From the NCBI RefSeq assembly GCF_019039105.1, contig NZ_JAHPIV010000004.1, forward strand, positions 62,001 through 126,000: a stretch of DNA of 64,000 nt, read 5' to 3'. The stretch comes from Desertibacillus haloalkaliphilus (lineage in GTDB: Bacteria > Bacillota > Bacilli > Bacillales > KJ1-10-99). The position numbers were made by a program, and so were the translations under genes. Positions 15,710 to 25,066 of the stretch are shown here, in pieces (positions within the stretch are counted from its first letter, which is position 1; every line of letters starts with the position of its first letter). Below the pieces are notes generated by a model. It saw only the letters and a program-made list of their open reading frames with translations, searched no databases and had not been told where the DNA came from.

Positions 15710-16618
15710 ATGAATATTGCTGTGATTGGAGCAGGAGCAGTTGGTGGATTTGTAGGAATGATGTTAAAAAAAGCGGGGCATGACGTGACCTTTCTTGCTC
15801 GTGGGAGACACTTAGACGCCATGAGAGAACAAGGCTTAACCCTTCACCATCAGCATGGTACATTTACTGAGCATGACACATTTACGAATCAGTATGAAGA
15901 GATTAGTAAGGCTGATCTCTTACTCTTTACCGTTAAATCAACCGAAACAAGACAGGCCATTGAACTGATCAAACCTTACAAGAAGGCTAACGCATTTGTG
16001 TTAACACTACAAAATGGGGTAAACAATGAAGAGATATTAGCTGATGCGTTTGGGGAGACTCACGTTCTATCCGGTGCGGCTCATTTATCAGCAAAAATTG
16101 AGGACCCAGGTGTGATTAGACAAGAAGGGGAACATATTTTCTATATCGGTGGATTACATCCTGCCCAAGAATCATATGCAGAAGAAGTAGTACGCGCTTT
16201 ACAAGAAGCTGAGGTCCGTTGTAAATTATCTTCAGATATTATGCGACGTAAATGGGAAAAGTCGCTCTGGAATGTAACCTTTAATCCACTTTCAGCAATC
16301 ACAGGAGCTAAGGTAGGAGAAATTCTTGACGATCCTAAACTATTGCAAACATCGAAACAGGTTTTCGCTGAGATGCTACATATCAGTAAACTAGCAAACA
16401 TTGATATAAGTGAAAATGCTGCTGAACGTGTGTTTGCTGATGCTGCGTTAGTCAGAAATCATAAAACATCCATGTTACAAGACCGAGAGCAACGAAAACG
16501 TATGGAAACCGAATCATTATGTGGCTATTTCGTTAAGCTTGGACGCTCTAAAGGTTTAGATGTCTCTGTCTTAGGTACGATTTATTCAGTCTTAACCTTT
16601 ATTGATCAAGCGGGGTGA
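15710..16618 (+). CDS. 2-dehydropantoate 2-reductase family (PanE/ApbA) protein, copy 2
   Basis: A 302-residue paralogue of the PanE-like protein at 7881. It shares the GAGAVGGFVG Rossmann motif, LLLFTVKSTETRQA, LTLQNGVNNEE, KWEKSLWNVTFNPLSA, RNHKTSMLQDREQRKRMETESLCGYF. It presumably reduces a 2-ketoacid with NADPH. It is 7 bp upstream of the sigma-54 activator gene and probably cotranscribed with it, which links the ketoacid reductase to the regulated beta-oxidation operon. AAGGGGGCG lies before the ATG. The substrate is unknown. Confidence 0.88.
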   Translation: MNIAVIGAGAVGGFVGMMLKKAGHDVTFLARGRHLDAMREQGLTLHHQHGTFTEHDTFTNQYEEISKADLLLFTVKSTETRQAIELIKPYKKANAFVLTLQNGVNNEEILADAFGETHVLSGAAHLSAKIEDPGVIRQEGEHIFYIGGLHPAQESYAEEVVRALQEAEVRCKLSSDIMRRKWEKSLWNVTFNPLSAITGAKVGEILDDPKLLQTSKQVFAEMLHISKLANIDISENAAERVFADAALVRNHKTSMLQDREQRKRMETESLCGYFVKLGRSKGLDVSVLGTIYSVLTFIDQAG

Positions 16619-16625
16619 ACCATAG

Positions 16626-18308
16626 ATGAAAATAAAAGAGATCACCGCTTTACCATTTCCTATTATCGTTACAGAAGAAGACGGGCTGATCAAAGACTAT
16701 AATCATAATGCCCAACAGGTTCTTCAAACCATTGCTAGAGGAGAACATCTAACAAAATTAGTAAAGACAATTTATGAGAGTAAATCGTACCAACTCGTTT
16801 CATACAAAGGTAAAAACTATCTACTCCTCTCGAAAACTGAAGACACTGAAATCTTCTATATGCTGTTTAACGGTGACGATCATTACAATTTAATGGAAAA
16901 ACTAAAAGAATTGGATAAATCGAACCGTGAGTTAGATGCTATTATTGAAAACTCTTATGATGGCATATATATCACTGATCGTGACGGAATGACATTAAAA
17001 ACAAATTCAGCAATAGAACGAATTACCGGTATCCCTAAACATTATTACGTCGGGAAAAACATCAATGAATTGATCAGACGGGGTATTTTAAAAGCATCCG
17101 TAACTCCAAGAGTTGTTGAAACAAGAGATACTGTTAGCTTAGTTCAAAAAAACCATAATCAAAAAGAAACATTATTAACCGGTAGCCCCATTTTTAATGA
17201 AGAAGGTGAAATTGAAAAAGTTGTTACCAATATCCGTGACCTTTCTGACCTTAATAAGTTAACGGAACAGTTGAATAAAGCCCAAAAATTAAATGAAAAA
17301 TATAAACACGAATTAGAAAAATTGAAAGCGCATACCAGGCAAGATCCACACATTATCTTAAACAGTAAAAAGATGCAAGAACTTTTTACGATTGCAGAAC
17401 GTTTGGCCAATGTCGATACAACCGTTTTAATTCTTGGTGAAACAGGTGTCGGAAAAGATGTGTTTGCAAGGCACTTATACCGAGTCAGCAACCGCTATGA
17501 TCAAGGAAAGTTTATCAAAGTCAACTGTGGAGCCATCCCTAAAGACTTGCTTGAATCAGAACTATTTGGGTATGAAGCTGGCGCCTTTTCTGGTGCAAAT
17601 CGATCCGGCAAACCCGGAATGTTCGAATTAGCTGATCAAGGCATCCTGTTTCTAGATGAGGTAGGTGAGCTACCACTAGCCCTGCAAGTAAAATTATTAC
17701 GAGTCCTTCAAGAAAAAGAGATTCAACGAGTTGGCGGTACAAAAATGAAAAAGGTTAATGTTAGGGTGGTTGCTGCTACCAATCAGGATCTCAAACAAAT
17801 GGTTCGCGATGGTGAATTTCGCGAAGACCTTTACTATCGATTGCATGTTGTACCTGTATCGATCCCACCATTGCGAGAGCGTCGAGACGACATTTTACCA
17901 CTGGTCCAATATTTCATTGACCAAAACAATCAAAAATATGAAATTTCAAAGTCCTTTGACCGAGACCTAAAAGAGTTCTGCTATCATTATCATTGGCCCG
18001 GCAATGTAAGAGAGTTATCCAATTTAGTGGAGCGATTGATGCTAACCGTTCCTACTAAAGTTCTTAAAAGAAAGGATTTACCTGACGAGTACCACACAAA
18101 GGAAGAACAAGTGACGATGACGATCGTTGATGATCAGCCACAACCAAAAATAAAAAAACTAAAAGAAGCCGTGGAAGACGCTGAAGCAGAAACATTACGT
18201 CAAGCTGCACAAACATGGAAAACAACCTATGAAATTGCTAAACAATTAGAAACAAGCCAAGCAACCGTCGTCCGTAAACTAAAAAAATATCACATTTCGT
18301 TTGAATAA
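16626..18308 (+). CDS. Sigma-54-dependent transcriptional activator (PAS-AAA+-Fis HTH)
   Basis: Bacterial enhancer-binding protein of 560 residues. Residues about 100-215 form a PAS domain (AIIENSYDGIYITDRDGM). The AAA+ domain follows, with Walker A GETGVGKD near 271, the sigma-54-contacting loop GAFSGA at 319-324 (a variant of GAFTGA), Walker B GILFLDEVGELP and the R-finger region LPLRERRDD-like PPLRERRDD. A C-terminal Fis-type helix-turn-helix (TYEIAKQLETSQATVVRKLKKY) completes it. PAS input suggests sensing of a small acid or CoA-related metabolite, as in other acid-catabolism activators. A -24/-12 promoter and repeated binding sites lie directly downstream, so its target is almost certainly the adjacent operon. 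Confidence 0.93.
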   Translation: MKIKEITALPFPIIVTEEDGLIKDYNHNAQQVLQTIARGEHLTKLVKTIYESKSYQLVSYKGKNYLLLSKTEDTEIFYMLFNGDDHYNLMEKLKELDKSNRELDAIIENSYDGIYITDRDGMTLKTNSAIERITGIPKHYYVGKNINELIRRGILKASVTPRVVETRDTVSLVQKNHNQKETLLTGSPIFNEEGEIEKVVTNIRDLSDLNKLTEQLNKAQKLNEKYKHELEKLKAHTRQDPHIILNSKKMQELFTIAERLANVDTTVLILGETGVGKDVFARHLYRVSNRYDQGKFIKVNCGAIPKDLLESELFGYEAGAFSGANRSGKPGMFELADQGILFLDEVGELPLALQVKLLRVLQEKEIQRVGGTKMKKVNVRVVAATNQDLKQMVRDGEFREDLYYRLHVVPVSIPPLRERRDDILPLVQYFIDQNNQKYEISKSFDRDLKEFCYHYHWPGNVRELSNLVERLMLTVPTKVLKRKDLPDEYHTKEEQVTMTIVDDQPQPKIKKLKEAVEDAEAETLRQAAQTWKTTYEIAKQLETSQATVVRKLKKYHISFE

Positions 18309-18331
18309 AACCGACACGAGTGACGATAACG

Positions 18332-18406
18332 ATTCAATAATGAATTATAATTCATTATTGAATCGTTATTTTTGTTAATTTTCAGATTATTAATTCAAAA
18401 ATGAAT
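18332..18406 (+). promoter_or_regulatory. Upstream activating sites for the sigma-54 activator
   Basis: Three copies of the inverted repeat ATTCAWWAWTGAAT occur: ATTCAATAATGAAT (18332-18345), ATTCATTATTGAAT (18350-18363) and ATTCAAAAATGAAT (18393-18406). Their centres are 18 and 43 bp apart, 60-120 bp upstream of the -24 element. The first two lie within a larger near-perfect palindrome (about 18329-18366), followed by T-rich sequence, that may also terminate the activator gene. Confidence 0.75.
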
Positions 18407-18457
18407 TACATGTCTATTTTATGAACTAGAAAGCGCTTACTCTCGCTTTTTTTATTT

Positions 18458-18475
18458 TTGGCACAGCTTTTGCAT
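18458..18475 (+). promoter_or_regulatory. Sigma-54 (-24/-12) promoter of the beta-oxidation operon
   Basis: TTGGCAC (18458-18464), five bases, then TTGCAT from 18470. The invariant GG and GC dinucleotides (18460-61 and 18472-73) have the required 12-base register. The promoter lies 49 bp before the first gene and directly after the sigma-54 activator gene. Confidence 0.92.
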
Positions 18476-18522
18476 TTATAAAGAGTGAAAGTAGCAATCA
18501 TCACAATTTAGGGGGGACTCAC

Positions 18523-19695
18523 ATGATTAGCTTTGAACTGACAGAAGAACAAAAAGAATTTCAAAAACTAGCACGCGACTTTGCACGAAATGAAATTAGA
18601 CCCGTTGCACACATTTACGATGAAACCGAGGAAATGCCTTGGGAAGTGATAAAAAAAGCTGCAAAACTCGGATTAACATCCTATCGTTACCCAGCTGAAT
18701 ATGGCGGGCTTGGAATCAATGATCCTGTCACATCACTAATCATCACTGAAGAATTATATTGGGGATGTGCAGGAATTGCAACAGCGATTAACGGTACAGG
18801 GTTAGCAGCGACAGGAATTATGGTAGCAGGAACAGAGGAGCAAAAGAAAAAATACATTCCATTATTCTGTGACCCTGATCAACCTCGACTAGGAGCGATG
18901 GGTCTGACCGAACCAGGCTCAGGGTCAGATGTAGCAGCGATGGCGACAACAGCTGTGCGTGATGGTGATGAATATGTCTTAAATGGCACAAAGCAATTTA
19001 TCACGAATGGTGGTATCGCTGATGTCCATGTCATTTTTGCACAAACCGATAAAGAAAAAGGCTGGGATGGCATTGCCGCATTTGTAATCGACAAAGATAC
19101 GCCTGGCTTATCGATGGGACAAAAGGAACGAAAGATGGGCGTAAGAGCTTCACATACGGCACAAGTGATCTTAGATGATTGCAGAATCCCACTTGAAAAC
19201 CGATTAGGTGGAGAGCCCGGTACACCAGGAGCAATTAGTGGCTTAGGAGCATTGAAAATGTTAGAAGCGACTCGCCCATCCGTTGGTGCAGCTGCTTTAG
19301 GTATTGCAAGGGCAGCTTATGAATATTCACTAGATTATGCAAAAGAAAGAAAACAATTTGGTAAACCGATCATTAAAAACCAAGCGATTGCCTTTAAACT
19401 AGCTGATATGGCAACCGAAATTGAAGCTGCCCGTCTTTTGCTTTGGAAAGCAGCTTGGATGGTTAAAGAAAAACAACCATTTTCTCGTGGGGAAGGAAGC
19501 ATGGGGAAATTATTCGCAGGCGATACAGCTGTAAAAACAGCAATGGAGGCGATTCAAATTCTTGGAGGCTACGGCTACATACGAGAATATCCTGTTGAAA
19601 AATTTGCTCGCGACGCAAAAATTTATCAAATCTGGGAAGGAACTGCAGAAATTCAACGCCTCGTCATTTCAAGATTAATCGAAAAAAATGGATAA
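18523..19695 (+). CDS. Acyl-CoA dehydrogenase 1
   Basis: FAD enzyme of 390 residues that introduces the alpha-beta double bond of an acyl-CoA and passes electrons to ETF. Family blocks are GAMGLTEPGSGSDVAAM, FITNGGIADVHVIFAQ, ERKQFGKPIIKNQAIAFKLADM and QILGGYGYIREYPVEKFARD. The catalytic base is the Glu in IWEGTAEIQR near the C-terminus. It is the first gene of the sigma-54-driven operon. The substrate (straight-chain or alicyclic, for example cyclohexanecarboxyl-CoA as for AliB) cannot be decided from sequence alone. AGGGGGGAC lies before the ATG. Confidence 0.92.
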   Translation: MISFELTEEQKEFQKLARDFARNEIRPVAHIYDETEEMPWEVIKKAAKLGLTSYRYPAEYGGLGINDPVTSLIITEELYWGCAGIATAINGTGLAATGIMVAGTEEQKKKYIPLFCDPDQPRLGAMGLTEPGSGSDVAAMATTAVRDGDEYVLNGTKQFITNGGIADVHVIFAQTDKEKGWDGIAAFVIDKDTPGLSMGQKERKMGVRASHTAQVILDDCRIPLENRLGGEPGTPGAISGLGALKMLEATRPSVGAAALGIARAAYEYSLDYAKERKQFGKPIIKNQAIAFKLADMATEIEAARLLLWKAAWMVKEKQPFSRGEGSMGKLFAGDTAVKTAMEAIQILGGYGYIREYPVEKFARDAKIYQIWEGTAEIQRLVISRLIEKNG

Positions 19696-19728
19696 TAACC
19701 TTATCCATGTAGAAAGGGGCTAAAATAT

Positions 19729-20130
19729 ATGGCTCAGATTGAACATCCTCCTTCAAAAACAGGTCCATTTTCAACTAAGGTAGGATTTGTCACGGAGAAG
19801 TCAACCCAGAACGAAGTTGAAACCATCCTAAAAATTGAAGATCATCATTTAAATGCAAAAGATATCGTACATGGTGGTGTCATTGCAACAATGGTTGATA
19901 ACATCATTGGAGATACGCTAGCTACAACCCTCAACTGTACAGTCGTAACGATTAATATAAACATTAACTACCTCTCAGCAGCTAAACGTGGAGATGAGCT
20001 GATCGCCAAGGGTAGAGTCATTCAACAAGGGTACCGAATCGCTACAGGTGAAGGTGAAATCACCGATAAAGAAGGAAACCCAATTGCTAAAGGAACAGGA
20101 ACATTTAAAGTCATCCGACCGAAAGCCTAA
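19729..20130 (+). CDS. PaaI-type hotdog thioesterase 1
   Basis: A 133-residue single-hotdog protein of the PaaI/YbgC-like thioesterase group, with the HGG motif and downstream aspartate in DIVHGGVIATMVDNIIG. It then has TININYLSAAKRGDELIAKG and GYRIATGEGEITDKEGNPIAKGTG. Such enzymes hydrolyse acyl-CoAs, often to release CoA from dead-end intermediates. It lies between two acyl-CoA dehydrogenase genes in the operon and has a near paralogue at 25864, so it probably has a housekeeping (CoA-recycling) role in the pathway. AAAGGGG precedes the ATG. Confidence 0.88.
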   Translation: MAQIEHPPSKTGPFSTKVGFVTEKSTQNEVETILKIEDHHLNAKDIVHGGVIATMVDNIIGDTLATTLNCTVVTINININYLSAAKRGDELIAKGRVIQQGYRIATGEGEITDKEGNPIAKGTGTFKVIRPKA

Positions 20131-20179
20131 CAATGGCCATGAGTGATCAATAAATTTTAAATAAATGAGGTGGAAAACT

Positions 20180-21325
20180 ATGATTACAATGACAGATGAA
20201 ATCGCACAAATGAAAACAATGATTAAGAATTTTGTAGAGAATGAAGTAGAGCCATATGCTCAACAAATTGAGGAGGAAGACCGCATTCCTCAGCATTTAG
20301 TCGAAAAAGCAAAAGAATTAGGTTTATTTGGGATTAGTATCCCTGAAGAATACGGTGGAATCGGACTGAACACAACGGGCAAAGCTGTTGTTTTAGAGCA
20401 ACTTGGACGCACTCATAATGGGTTTGTTTCCTTAATTAGTGCACATACAGGAATTGGAAGTACTGGATTAGTCAAACTCGCTTCAGAGCAATTAAAACAA
20501 AAGTATTTACCTGCAATGGCAGCTGGCGAAAAAATTGCATGTTTCGCCTTATCAGAGCCAGGGGCTGGGTCCGATGCAACCAACCTATCAACTAAAGCAG
20601 AAAAAGTCGGCGATAAATGGATCCTTAATGGGATGAAACATTTCATCACAAATGGTCCAATTGCAGATGTCTACACCGTTTTTGCAGTCACAGATAAAGA
20701 AAAAGGAGCAAAAGGTGGCATCACCGCATTTTTAGTTGAACGAGATTTCCCTGGGCTCATTGTTGGTAAAGAAGATAAAAAGATGGGCTTAAGAGGGTCA
20801 TATACATCGCAAATCATTTTCGAAGATTGCGAGGTTCCAGAAGAAAACGTGATCGGTGAAGTTGGTATGGGGTACATGTCAGCCTTAAAAATACTCGGTG
20901 AAGGTCGCATTGGACTTGCGGCACGTTCTGTCGGCTCTTGTGACAAACTAATTGAAATGTCCGCAAGCTACGCAAAAGAACGTGTTCAGTTCGGAAAACC
21001 GATTTCAAGTAACCAAGGGATTCAGTGGATTCTCGCTGATATGGCTACAGAAACTGAAGCGGCTAGACAGCTGACACTAAAAGCAGCTAGCTTAGTGGAT
21101 GAAGGAAAAAAAGCGATCAAAGAAGCTTCCATGGCAAAAATGTTTGCCACAGAAGTATTTAATAAAGTTGCAGATAAAGCGGTACAAATCCATGGCGGTA
21201 TGGGCTACATTGCCGAATACCCAATCGAGCGCTTTTACAGAGATGCCCGTATTACGAAGATCTATGAAGGCACAAATGAAATTCAACGAATCGTTGTAGC
21301 AAGACACATCTTAGATGAAGTATAA
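20180..21325 (+). CDS. Acyl-CoA dehydrogenase 2
   Basis: A 381-residue acyl-CoA dehydrogenase. Visible blocks are CFALSEPGAGSDATNLST, FITNGPIADVYTVFAV, KKMGLRGSYTSQIIFEDC, AKERVQFGKPISSNQGIQWILADM, VQIHGGMGYIAEYPIERFYR, and the catalytic Glu in IYEGTNEIQRIVV. This pattern is close to butyryl/short-chain enzymes. An ATG at 20165 is open, but AGGTGG lies within that region and ends 6 bases before the ATG at 20180, which is chosen. It is closely related to the third dehydrogenase at 28937, suggesting duplication within the operon. Confidence 0.92.
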   Translation: MITMTDEIAQMKTMIKNFVENEVEPYAQQIEEEDRIPQHLVEKAKELGLFGISIPEEYGGIGLNTTGKAVVLEQLGRTHNGFVSLISAHTGIGSTGLVKLASEQLKQKYLPAMAAGEKIACFALSEPGAGSDATNLSTKAEKVGDKWILNGMKHFITNGPIADVYTVFAVTDKEKGAKGGITAFLVERDFPGLIVGKEDKKMGLRGSYTSQIIFEDCEVPEENVIGEVGMGYMSALKILGEGRIGLAARSVGSCDKLIEMSASYAKERVQFGKPISSNQGIQWILADMATETEAARQLTLKAASLVDEGKKAIKEASMAKMFATEVFNKVADKAVQIHGGMGYIAEYPIERFYRDARITKIYEGTNEIQRIVVARHILDEV

Positions 21326-21360
21326 GTCATAAGCGATGAACAAAGAAGGAGGGAAGGTTT

Positions 21361-22989
21361 GTGCAAAGGTGGCATCAATTTTATCCTGAAAATGTTTCCA
21401 AGGAGATCGACATTCCTTCTATGCACCTCTATCAAATTTTAGAGCGTTCAGAAAAGGATTACCCGAAACAAATTGCTGTTATGGATAAAGAAAAACAGTG
21501 GGACTATCAGGAATTAAAGAAAAAAGTAGATAAACTAGCGACAGCCTTGCACCATCTAGGTTTTGAAAAAGGAGATCGTCTGGCAGTGATGTTCCCTAAT
21601 TCGGCTGAATACATTGTCACGTACTTTGCTGTTCAACGTCTAGGGGGCATCGTGGTTCAAGTCAACCCAATGTACCAACTAGGAGAACTTGAACATTTAC
21701 TAGAAAACTCTAGAGCCCAATGGTTTGCTGGGTCCTATAAGCAAAGAGAAAAGCTACAAGAACTGCCATTCTGTATCAACATGAAGGCGATCTATTACAC
21801 AACGAGTGATGTTCAATTATCAGATAAAGAGTATGATCTCTATCAATTAATCAACGACGCACAATCTATTCAACTACCAGAGATCGAGATTGAACCAAAA
21901 GCAGATATCGCAGTCCTCCAATATACAGGGGGAACGACAGGTCGCAGTAAAGGCGTTATGCTGACTCACTTTAATTTGATCGCTAATATTTATCAAACAT
22001 TTGTGTTTGCTGATGGCTATTTTGAACGCCCTGGGGAAAGAGTCTTAAGCGTTTCACCTTTCTTCCATGTGTATGGGATGACGAGTGCGATGAACGTTGC
22101 CATTTTTGCGGCAGCTACGATTATCTGTCTTGAACGCTTTCACGTTGAAAAAACATTGGAGCTCATGAAAACTTATAAACCTACTGTATTCCCTGGTGTA
22201 CCAACGATGTATATTGCATTATTGAATCATCCAAAGTCATCACCAGAATTTTTACAATCGATCAAAATTTGTAATAGCGGATCTGCGCCGATGCCTGTTG
22301 AACTTATTAAAGAATTCGAAGAGAAGACTGGTGCCTTAATTGTCGAAGGATACGGTTTATCTGAGTCCGCGCCGGTCACCCATCGCAACCCGGTTACTGG
22401 GGTTAAAAAAGCTGGGAGTATCGGCATCCCTATTCCGAATACAGAATCTAAAATTGTTGATCAAGAAACAGGAGAAAAGGAGCTTCCAGTTGGTGAAGTT
22501 GGTGAACTCATCGTTAAAGGGCCTCAAGTGATGAAAGGCTACTGGAATAACGAAGAAGAAACAGCAAAGACAATCAGGGATGGCTGGTTATATACCGGTG
22601 ACTTAGCAACAATGGATGAAGATGGCTACTTTTACATCGTCGGTCGTAAAAAAGATATGATCATTGCAGGTGGCTATAATATCTATCCCGTTGAAATTGA
22701 GGATATCCTTTACCAACATCCGGCGATCGAGGAGCTTTGTGTCTTCGGTGTACCAGACCCTTATCGTGGTGAAACAGTAAAAGCAGTGATCGTTTCAAAA
22801 AAAGGGGTAGATATTACCGCTGAGGACTTGAGCCAATGGTGCTCTAATCATATGGCTCGGTATAAAATCCCGAAAGAATTCAGCTTCAGAGATGAATTAC
22901 CGAAAACAACCGTTGGTAAGATTCTACGCCGGAAATTGATTGATGAAGAAATTGCAAAGGCAAAACAAATGGAAAAAAAGGAGGTATGA
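21361..22989 (+). CDS. Long-chain-type acyl-CoA ligase (AMP-forming)
   Basis: A 542-residue ANL ligase that activates a carboxylic acid to acyl-CoA. It has the P-loop YTGGTTGRSKGVMLTHFN, the adenylate motif GYGLSESAPV, GWLYTGDLATMDEDGYFYI and GRKKDMIIAGGYNIYP for the hinge, and the C-terminal catalytic Lys in PKTTVGKILRRKL. The start is GTG (AAGGAGGGAAGG upstream). It resembles FadD/LcfA-type ligases but the chain length cannot be read. Together with the TAXI transporter at the end of the operon, it would convert the imported acid into the pathway's CoA ester. Its last codons are a few bases before the thiolase start. Confidence 0.92.
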   Translation: MQRWHQFYPENVSKEIDIPSMHLYQILERSEKDYPKQIAVMDKEKQWDYQELKKKVDKLATALHHLGFEKGDRLAVMFPNSAEYIVTYFAVQRLGGIVVQVNPMYQLGELEHLLENSRAQWFAGSYKQREKLQELPFCINMKAIYYTTSDVQLSDKEYDLYQLINDAQSIQLPEIEIEPKADIAVLQYTGGTTGRSKGVMLTHFNLIANIYQTFVFADGYFERPGERVLSVSPFFHVYGMTSAMNVAIFAAATIICLERFHVEKTLELMKTYKPTVFPGVPTMYIALLNHPKSSPEFLQSIKICNSGSAPMPVELIKEFEEKTGALIVEGYGLSESAPVTHRNPVTGVKKAGSIGIPIPNTESKIVDQETGEKELPVGEVGELIVKGPQVMKGYWNNEEETAKTIRDGWLYTGDLATMDEDGYFYIVGRKKDMIIAGGYNIYPVEIEDILYQHPAIEELCVFGVPDPYRGETVKAVIVSKKGVDITAEDLSQWCSNHMARYKIPKEFSFRDELPKTTVGKILRRKLIDEEIAKAKQMEKKEV

Positions 22990-22990
22990 C

Positions 22991-24151
22991 ATGACTGAAG
23001 CTGTTATTGTATCAGCCGTGCGAACACCGATTGCGAAAAAAGGCGGCGCACTAGCGACTGTGGACCCATCCATTTATGGCGGTCGAGTGATTGAAGAAGC
23101 GATTCAACGTTCTGGGATTGAAGGAACAAACGTCGATGATGTTATCTTTGGAAATTGCCTCTCAGGAGGAGGGAATATGGCAAGGTTGTCATTACTTCAA
23201 GCAGGACTCCCACATTCGGTTCCCGGAGTTACGATCGATCGCCAATGTGGGTCTGGGATTAATAGTGTCGCACTTGCTGCTGAAGCGATTATTGCTGGCA
23301 GAGCAACGATCACAGTCGCAGGTGGAACAGAAAGCATGTCGCGTTCACCTTATTTGCTTGCGCCGCAAGAACGAACATACGATAGAGTCCCACCTAAATT
23401 TGTAAAAAGACAACTAGCACCCGATCATATTGGAGATCCTCCAATGGGCATTACAGCTGAGAATCTCGTAGAGAAATATAAGATTTCTAGAGAAGAGCAA
23501 GACGAATTTGCGCTCGAAAGTCAGCAAAAAATGGCATCAGCCATGGAACAAGGTCTTTTTGATGAACAAATCGTTCCCATTACGATTAAAGGTCGAAAAG
23601 GGGAGGTCACATTTTCCAAGGATGAACATCCAAGGCCTGATGTCACCCACGAAGGCCTTGAGAAACTAGCCCCTGTGTTCAAAAAGGGAGGTAGTGTAAC
23701 GGCTGGAAATTCGTCAGGTGTCAATGACGGAGCATCCGCACTTGTCCTGATGTCAAAGGCTGAGGCCCAAGCTAGAAACCTAGAACCTCTAGCCATTGTT
23801 AAGGACTGGACAGTCGCTGGTGTTGATCCAAATATTATGGGAATTGGACCCGTTCCAGCCATTCAAAAACTACTAAAGCGAACGGACTTAAGTTTAGATG
23901 ACATTGACCTTATTGAAGTTAATGAGGCCTTTGCTTCACAAGTACTTGCCTGTGATCGCGAACTATCCTTTGACCGACAAAAACTGAATGTCAATGGTGG
24001 TGCAATCGCTCACGGCCATCCGATAGCTGCCACTGGCGGTATGCTCGTTACAAAGCTTGCTTATGAAATGAAGCGTCGTGATGTTAAACGCGGACTCGTT
24101 TCCGCATGTATCGGCGGTGGCCAAGGAATTGCTTTACTTTTAGAAAGATAG
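22991..24151 (+). CDS. Acetyl-CoA acyltransferase (thiolase) 1
   Basis: A 386-residue degradative thiolase that cleaves 3-ketoacyl-CoA to acetyl-CoA plus the shortened acyl-CoA. The nucleophilic cysteine is in DRQCGSGINSVALAAEA, the histidine in GGAIAHGHPIAATGG, and the second cysteine in SACIGGGQGIALLLE. The open frame begins at 22940, but the ATG at 22991 has AAGGAGG upstream and gives the conserved N-terminus TEAVIVSAVRTPIAKKGG. GHPIAATG differs from the common GHPxGATG by an alanine instead of glycine. It directly follows the ligase gene (1-bp gap). Confidence 0.92.
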   Translation: MTEAVIVSAVRTPIAKKGGALATVDPSIYGGRVIEEAIQRSGIEGTNVDDVIFGNCLSGGGNMARLSLLQAGLPHSVPGVTIDRQCGSGINSVALAAEAIIAGRATITVAGGTESMSRSPYLLAPQERTYDRVPPKFVKRQLAPDHIGDPPMGITAENLVEKYKISREEQDEFALESQQKMASAMEQGLFDEQIVPITIKGRKGEVTFSKDEHPRPDVTHEGLEKLAPVFKKGGSVTAGNSSGVNDGASALVLMSKAEAQARNLEPLAIVKDWTVAGVDPNIMGIGPVPAIQKLLKRTDLSLDDIDLIEVNEAFASQVLACDRELSFDRQKLNVNGGAIAHGHPIAATGGMLVTKLAYEMKRRDVKRGLVSACIGGGQGIALLLER

Positions 24152-24166
24152 AGAGGGGATTGGGTT

Positions 24167-25033
24167 ATGAATATCGAACAAATTAATCATATAAGTGTCA
24201 TTGGTTCTGGCGCCATGGGTTCACAAATTGCGATGGTTTGTGCACTTGCTGGTTACGAGGTAACACTACAAGATATTAACGAAGAAAGCCTTGCAAAAGC
24301 AAAGGAATCTTTAACAGGCCATATGGAACGTCGCATTAAAAAAGGGAGACTTACCGTTGATGAAGTGAATAGAGCATTTAATCGCTTATCTTTTGAAAAC
24401 AAATTAGAAGAAGCAGTCAAAGAGACCGACTACGTCATTGAAGCAATCGTTGAAAAAGTAGACGTAAAAAGAGAACTCTTTCAACAACTCGATGAATTAA
24501 CGCCACCACATACGATTCTTGCTACAAACAGTTCAACAATTGTTAGTTCTCAGATTGCTGATGCAACGAAGCGTCCGGAAAAAGTATGCAATATGCACTT
24601 CTTTAATCCGGCACTGGTGATGGAGCTCGTTGAAGTTGTTCAAGGGCCACATACGTCAGAAGAAACTGCAAATGTAACAGTTGAACTCACTAACAAGATC
24701 AATAAACGACCAATCTTGTTAAAGAAAGAAATTTCAGGCTTTGTCGCAAACCGGATTCTAGGAAAATTAATGAATGAGGCGATCTACTTACTAGAAAATG
24801 AAATTGCAACACCCGAAGAAATTGACCTTGCATGTACAAAAGCATTAAATCACCCGATTGGACCATTTGCTTTAATTGACTTAACGGGTCTAGATGTTCA
24901 CTATAACGTCCGCATGCAACGTTACGAGGAATCAGGGAATGAAGAGGATAAACCATCAGAAACAATCATAGAGAAAGTTGAACGAGGAGAACTCGGTCGC
25001 AAAGCAGGAAAAGGTTTCTATACGTACAGCTAA
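24167..25033 (+). CDS. 3-hydroxyacyl-CoA dehydrogenase 1 (Hbd type)
   Basis: A 288-residue NAD-dependent dehydrogenase that oxidises 3-hydroxyacyl-CoA to the 3-keto form. The Rossmann motif is VIGSGAMGSQIAMVCALAG. Catalytic-region blocks are LATNSSTIVSSQIA, NMHFFNPALVMELVEVVQG (His-containing), GFVANRILGKLMNEA and HPIGPFALIDLTGLDV, and it ends in GRKAGKGFYTYS, typical of Hbd/PaaH proteins. It has a paralogue at 28076. It is 16 bp after the thiolase. No trifunctional fusion is present, so it acts as a separate soluble enzyme. Confidence 0.92.
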   Translation: MNIEQINHISVIGSGAMGSQIAMVCALAGYEVTLQDINEESLAKAKESLTGHMERRIKKGRLTVDEVNRAFNRLSFENKLEEAVKETDYVIEAIVEKVDVKRELFQQLDELTPPHTILATNSSTIVSSQIADATKRPEKVCNMHFFNPALVMELVEVVQGPHTSEETANVTVELTNKINKRPILLKKEISGFVANRILGKLMNEAIYLLENEIATPEEIDLACTKALNHPIGPFALIDLTGLDVHYNVRMQRYEESGNEEDKPSETIIEKVERGELGRKAGKGFYTYS

Positions 25034-25066
25034 ATAATTCCGAATTTTTGAAAGAGGTGTTTTATT

